Shown here: piece by piece, positions 38,996 to 39,209 of the stretch
Layout: every line of letters begins with the position of its first letter
Numbering within the stretch: the stretch's first letter is position 1
Program-made: the position numbers and the translations under genes
IMG/VR virus record: IMGVR_UViG_3300027987_000156
Coordinates: 1-39,209 of that record
Strand: one strand, 5' to 3'
Source: a virus
Length of the DNA stretch: 39,209 bases
The notes under the pieces: generated by a model
The model's input: the letters and a program-made list of their open reading frames with translations, nothing else
Databases searched by the model: none
Told to the model about the DNA's origin: nothing

Positions 38996-39209
38996 CAGAA
39001 GATCCAGAGCGTTAGCGATTTGAAGCCAAGTGTCGTGTACAGCTCTATGTACTTGGTTCCAAGCGCAGCGTCCTTGCGTCGGTATAGCGAAAAGTCGCCA
39101 GTCTCCCCTGTCCCGAACTCGACATCATAGATCATGAATCCTCGCGGCTTACGCCCCAATCTGTGCACAACGGTGAATGTGCCCGCCGACTGGGCATCCA
39201 CATCTACCG
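38866..39209. repeat. Terminal redundancy, right copy
   Basis: It is the same 344-base segment as 1-344 with 10 mismatches, in the same orientation. It contains the 5' end of the nozzle-like gene and part of the following small gene. Confidence 0.9.
38995..39209 (-). CDS. Small structural-module protein, 3' part (second copy)
   Basis: This is the C-terminal ~71 codons of the 107-residue protein (complete at 130-453), cut by the window end, so its start is outside the window. It differs from the complete copy by one residue (FMIYDV here, FMVYDV there). The internal ATG at 39201 should not be taken as its start. Confidence 0.85.
   Translation of the reverse strand, partial: VDVDAQSAGTFTVVHRLGRKPRGFMIYDVEFGTGETGDFSLYRRKDAALGTKYIELYTTLGFKSLTLWIF

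Noticed and set aside
39201-39201. Start of a 68-residue gene at the right end
   Set aside because: It is an internal Met of the 107-residue protein; the real start lies beyond the window end.

Overview
The window is an essentially complete tailed-phage (Caudoviricetes) genome of podovirus-like design, about 38.9 kb, GC-rich. Positions 1-344 are repeated at 38866-39209 with 10 mismatches (first 135 bases identical), so this looks like a linearised circular assembly (unit about 38,865 bp) whose two ends came from slightly different strains. The host cannot be named. Gene content (large terminase, portal, scaffold, HK97-like capsid protein, adaptor, large nozzle-like protein, three large internal virion proteins, no tape measure or tail tube) points to a short-tailed phage. 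No integrase, DNA polymerase, tRNA or recognisable endolysin was seen.

Layout. One divergent control region (16679-16809) splits the genome into two long transcription units. Leftward: an XRE repressor, zinc-ribbon protein, archaeo-eukaryotic-type primase, a previously hidden 32-residue zinc-ribbon microprotein, SF3/D5 helicase, a possible origin with a large inverted repeat (13386-13513), a methyltransferase-like protein, small zinc proteins, a minimal nucleotidyltransferase, a VRR-NUC nuclease, a basic membrane micropeptide, GroES-like co-chaperonin, small and large terminase, portal, scaffold, capsid and head-tail genes. Through the circular junction this continues into nozzle, internal virion proteins, tail/fibre proteins and a multi-pass membrane protein, ending at 26686. 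Rightward (16810-26684): a cysteine-rich protein, five tandem pentapeptide-repeat proteins, small proteins, a Cas4/RecB-like exonuclease, a putative ssDNA-binding protein, and a RecD2-like helicase split into two overlapping genes. The two units converge with one base between their stop codons. Nearly all genes overlap by ATGA or TGATG or abut, suggesting strong translational coupling.

Two things stand out. First, five tandem paralogous pentapeptide-repeat genes (about 121 pentads in all), four ending in a shared cysteine-containing domain (CCVAGWAC); the codons for the common LRGES C-terminus also form the Shine-Dalgarno of the next gene. Such proteins are often DNA mimics or gyrase-binding proteins, but their function here is unknown. 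Second, several morphogenesis gene junctions carry short chimeric genes made of the 5' end of a neighbouring gene plus an internal piece of portal or terminase, with the junction sequence itself duplicated. The same style of 5'- or 3'-end duplication recurs among small early genes. This suggests a recurrent junction-targeted duplication process, and perhaps functional decoy or regulatory mini-proteins.
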